Shown here: one piece after another, positions 24,095 to 25,722 of the stretch | Layout: the number at the start of each line of letters is the position of its first letter | How positions within the stretch are numbered: the first letter of the stretch is position 1 | Source: a virus | Length of the DNA: 25,722 bases | Direction: 5' to 3' (one strand) | IMG/VR virus record: IMGVR_UViG_3300020184_000030 | Span: 1-25,722 of that record | The notes under the pieces: generated by a model | What the model was told of the DNA's origin: nothing | Databases searched by the model: none | The model's input: the letters and a program-made list of their open reading frames with translations, nothing else | Program-made: the position numbers and the translations under genes

Positions 24095-24330
24095 TATTTA
24101 GTATTGTTGATTTTAGTGCCCTTGCCGAAACCAGAGCGGTTTCTTTTTGCAGATACAAAGGACGATGTGGTATGATCGTAGTCCATACCGTCTATATTCT
24201 TACCATTCTTTTTAGCGGCTCTACGCTTACGTTGGTTTTCCGCTTTCATGGCACGGCGCCGAGGGCTCATTGCAACGGCCTTGTCTCGGACCTTCTTACG
24301 ACGCCGCGCTTCAGGAGAAAGCTTTTGCAT
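24094..24330 (-). CDS. Small Arg/Lys-rich protein
   Basis: This 78-residue, extremely basic protein has the N-terminal half MQKLSPEARRRKKVRDKAVA and then a helix with ENQRKRRAAKKNGKN. Its second half, GMDYDHTTSSFVSAKRNRSG, is less charged. Such composition suggests nucleic-acid binding, perhaps DNA condensation in the head or a small virion protein. I recall similar short proteins from marine phages but know no function. It is coupled by TAATG overlaps on both sides, to the other basic protein before it and to the large adhesin after it, so its production is tied to late structural genes. Confidence 0.6.
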   Translation of the reverse strand: MQKLSPEARRRKKVRDKAVAMSPRRRAMKAENQRKRRAAKKNGKNIDGMDYDHTTSSFVSAKRNRSGFGKGTKINNTK

Positions 24331-24830
24331 TATTTTTTAAGACCTTTAACGCCTTTCATTTTAGCAGGTGACTTACCATACATTTTAGCAGGTGATTTAC
24401 CTGCACCGGTTTTCTTTTTAGTTTTCTTACCGGTAGAAAATCTAATATCACCTTTTTTAACCTCCACAGTTACTTTACCTGTTTCACCAGCTTTCTTTCT
24501 ACCCGATGCATCGCGTCCAGTGTCAACTACTTTCTTTGGTGTTTGGAACCCGCCTCTTTCGTAGGTATCACCTTTTTTCATAGTTTTACCACCTTTCTTA
24601 TACTCAGTGACTCTTTCAGTACCTGCTTTTCTATATGCAGTACCAATTACTTCTGGCATATCAGACTCATAGCGGAAGTCATCTTTTTTAGTACCTTTCT
24701 TTTTACCTTTATCCATTTTAGCAGGTGCATCTAGTATTGCCTGCTTTAGGTGCTCAGGTAAGTTCTTTTGTTTTCCAACCAACGCCTTCATTAAAGGTGT
24801 CTTTGGATTCATTTTAAATGGTGATCCCAT
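24330..24830 (-). CDS. Lys-rich low-complexity protein, 166 aa
   Basis: This basic protein begins MGSPFKMNPKTPLMKALVGK with an amphipathic N-terminal region (QKNLPEHLKQAILDAPAKMD). Much of the rest is Lys/Gly/Thr-rich and probably disordered, including KKGTKKDDFRYESDMPEVIG and a beta-like KKGDTYERGGFQ stretch. The C-terminus carries short repeats: two copies of GKSPAKM and a related PAKMKG. No catalytic motif is seen. Basic phage proteins of this type may bind DNA or be part of the virion, but the role is unknown. It is the first gene after the 134-base gap, so a promoter could lie directly before it. The start ATTATGGGA follows an A-rich leader. Confidence 0.6.
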   Translation of the reverse strand: MGSPFKMNPKTPLMKALVGKQKNLPEHLKQAILDAPAKMDKGKKKGTKKDDFRYESDMPEVIGTAYRKAGTERVTEYKKGGKTMKKGDTYERGGFQTPKKVVDTGRDASGRKKAGETGKVTVEVKKGDIRFSTGKKTKKKTGAGKSPAKMYGKSPAKMKGVKGLKK

Positions 24831-24964
24831 AATAGTTTTTTTAATGATTAATCAATATGTTTAACATGCATGTGTTATAATCTGTTATATCACGTTTTAT
24901 CTATTATATTTAAGTTCCTGCATTTTATTATATAGATGCTGTGCCAAAAGTACTTCGTTTTTAA
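24831..24964 (-). promoter_or_regulatory. Non-coding gap with palindromes, candidate regulatory region
   Basis: This is the largest non-coding stretch in the window (134 bases) and it lies before the long gene series from 24830 to the left. It contains two perfect 10-base palindromes, TGATTAATCA at 24845-24854 and ACATGCATGT at 24864-24873. On the minus strand there is an AT-rich TATATAATAA stretch about 10 bases after TTTTGGCAC. The palindromes could be operators, and the AT-rich stretch could be a promoter element. TTGGCAC also resembles a sigma-54 -24 element, but the -12 part is poor. I see no hairpin with a T-run that would be a clear terminator for the radical SAM gene. Confidence 0.3.
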
Positions 24965-25722
24965 TTATTCATATATAGCAGAAGTACAAGAATTGCATAT
25001 TGTACCCCAAGCATGTTGTAATACTTCTTTATGTTTTATACTGCCCCAAGCATTTTTTAATGTTGTTTCTTTAAGATTAGCATATTTATGTTCCATATGA
25101 TAATCATTGCAGCATAGGAATAATTCAGAGTTTGCATTTACATGTATCCATTCCGTATCTCTTTTGCCCATACACCCAACAACTTTTTTATCTTTATGCA
25201 CAAAAGGCGATGAACTTATATAATCGTCTATAAGGCCGGCCCTATCTATAAGGTGCGGTTGTTTAAATACATTAGTATTTGGAAACATTTCTTTAGCAAT
25301 AGCTACCTGTTCATCTAATTCTGTATCTGATATGTCTGGAAACTTAGGACCTTTAAGTGCCCCTGACTCATGATCATGCCCATTAATCTGTATAGATAAT
25401 AAATTTTTATTTTTAAGATTGGTATAAGCATACGACACATTCATTTTTAAACGTTCAAATATGCTTTGGTTCATATTAGTGCGTTTTGCAAATAACTCTG
25501 CATCTGACCATATTGGCGCATTTACACATACTCCCCATATTACATCTGGATATTTATTTATTATATCCACTTTATCCGGCGTTAATGTTGTACCATTAGT
25601 TAATACAACCATCCCTAGACTAAATTCACGCAATGTTTCTAGCATTTCTTCAAAATACCTATATAACAATGCTTCATTATAATGGGATGTATATATACCA
25701 TTAAATTCAGGGGAAACAATAT
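24965..25722 (-). CDS. Radical SAM/SPASM protein (N-terminus outside window)
   Basis: The frame is open to the right edge, so the N-terminal part with the expected CxxxCxxC cluster is not in view. A TTG at 25669 is not needed as a start, because the frame continues upstream with SPEFNGIYTSHYNEALLYRY. The visible part has a VVLTNGTTLT strand and loop typical of radical SAM barrels. Its C-terminus has a SPASM-like cysteine set: VVGCMGKRDTEW, LFLCCNDYH and TICNSC, followed by AIYE. SPASM proteins bind extra iron-sulphur clusters and often modify peptides or proteins. The substrate here is unknown, and no obvious small precursor peptide is seen next to it. It is followed by a 134-base gap. Confidence 0.8.
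   Translation of the reverse strand, partial: IVSPEFNGIYTSHYNEALLYRYFEEMLETLREFSLGMVVLTNGTTLTPDKVDIINKYPDVIWGVCVNAPIWSDAELFAKRTNMNQSIFERLKMNVSYAYTNLKNKNLLSIQINGHDHESGALKGPKFPDISDTELDEQVAIAKEMFPNTNVFKQPHLIDRAGLIDDYISSSPFVHKDKKVVGCMGKRDTEWIHVNANSELFLCCNDYHMEHKYANLKETTLKNAWGSIKHKEVLQHAWGTICNSCTSAIYE

Noticed and set aside
24172-24564. 130-residue plus-strand reading frame opposite the two basic proteins
   Set aside because: Long open frames opposite Lys/Arg-rich genes are expected by chance. The minus-strand genes are coupled by TAATG overlaps and explain the region.
24940-24955. Sigma-54 type promoter (TTGGCAC on the minus strand)
   Set aside because: The -24 half matches well, but the -12 half reads CTATA instead of TTGCA at the needed spacing, so I list the gap only as a candidate regulatory region.

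Overview
This window is an AT-rich, almost fully coding segment of a tailed double-stranded DNA phage (Caudoviricetes). Every gene I accept lies on the minus strand, so transcription runs from right to left. No integrase, tRNA, rRNA, insertion sequence or CRISPR array is visible. Nearly all gene starts follow A/T-only leaders such as TTTAATTTAATATG, and none has a recognisable Shine-Dalgarno sequence. Together with large LamG-containing adhesins, the style of the portal and terminase, and several small families typical of marine phages, this suggests a marine phage of a Bacteroidota (flavobacterial) host. The host assignment is inference.

Reading in the direction of transcription: (1) 25722-24965 holds the C-terminal part of a radical SAM/SPASM protein, followed by a 134-base gap that is the only substantial non-coding stretch. 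(2) 24830-20456 holds two very basic small proteins and a 1212-residue adhesin (IPT/TIG, an Ig-like domain, three LamG domains and a three-part fibre module). (3) 20418-17071 holds a Cys-rich protein, an uncharacterised protein, a phage GroEL and GroES pair in the order groEL-groES, a winged-helix protein, a small HExxH metallopeptidase-like protein and a 44-residue zinc-ribbon-like protein. (4) 17044-15542 looks like the lysis region: an M15 peptidase endolysin, a basic protein, a one-helix membrane protein and a GTA-type holin. (5) 15542-5354 is a cluster of fibre and appendage genes: modular beta-rich proteins, two paralogous Gly-rich adhesins, small fibre-associated proteins and a second LamG adhesin. 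(6) 5327-1 carries a small protein, a protein that I read as two fused GroES-like barrels, a probable small terminase subunit, the large terminase subunit and the portal (cut by the window edge).

The late functions (packaging, fibres, lysis) are interleaved with a folding module. The chaperonin pair probably helps fold large viral proteins such as capsid or fibre proteins, and the tandem GroES-like protein beside the terminase may be a second co-chaperonin or a structural derivative of one. Many neighbours are linked by TAATG or ATGA stop/start overlaps, which points to translational coupling along a long late transcript.

The strongest points for follow-up are the chaperonin set (divergent GroEL apical domain, GroES with a shortened roof, tandem GroES-like protein), the overlapping groES / winged-helix / HExxH genes, the phage radical SAM/SPASM protein, and the shared repeated modules between the adhesin genes.
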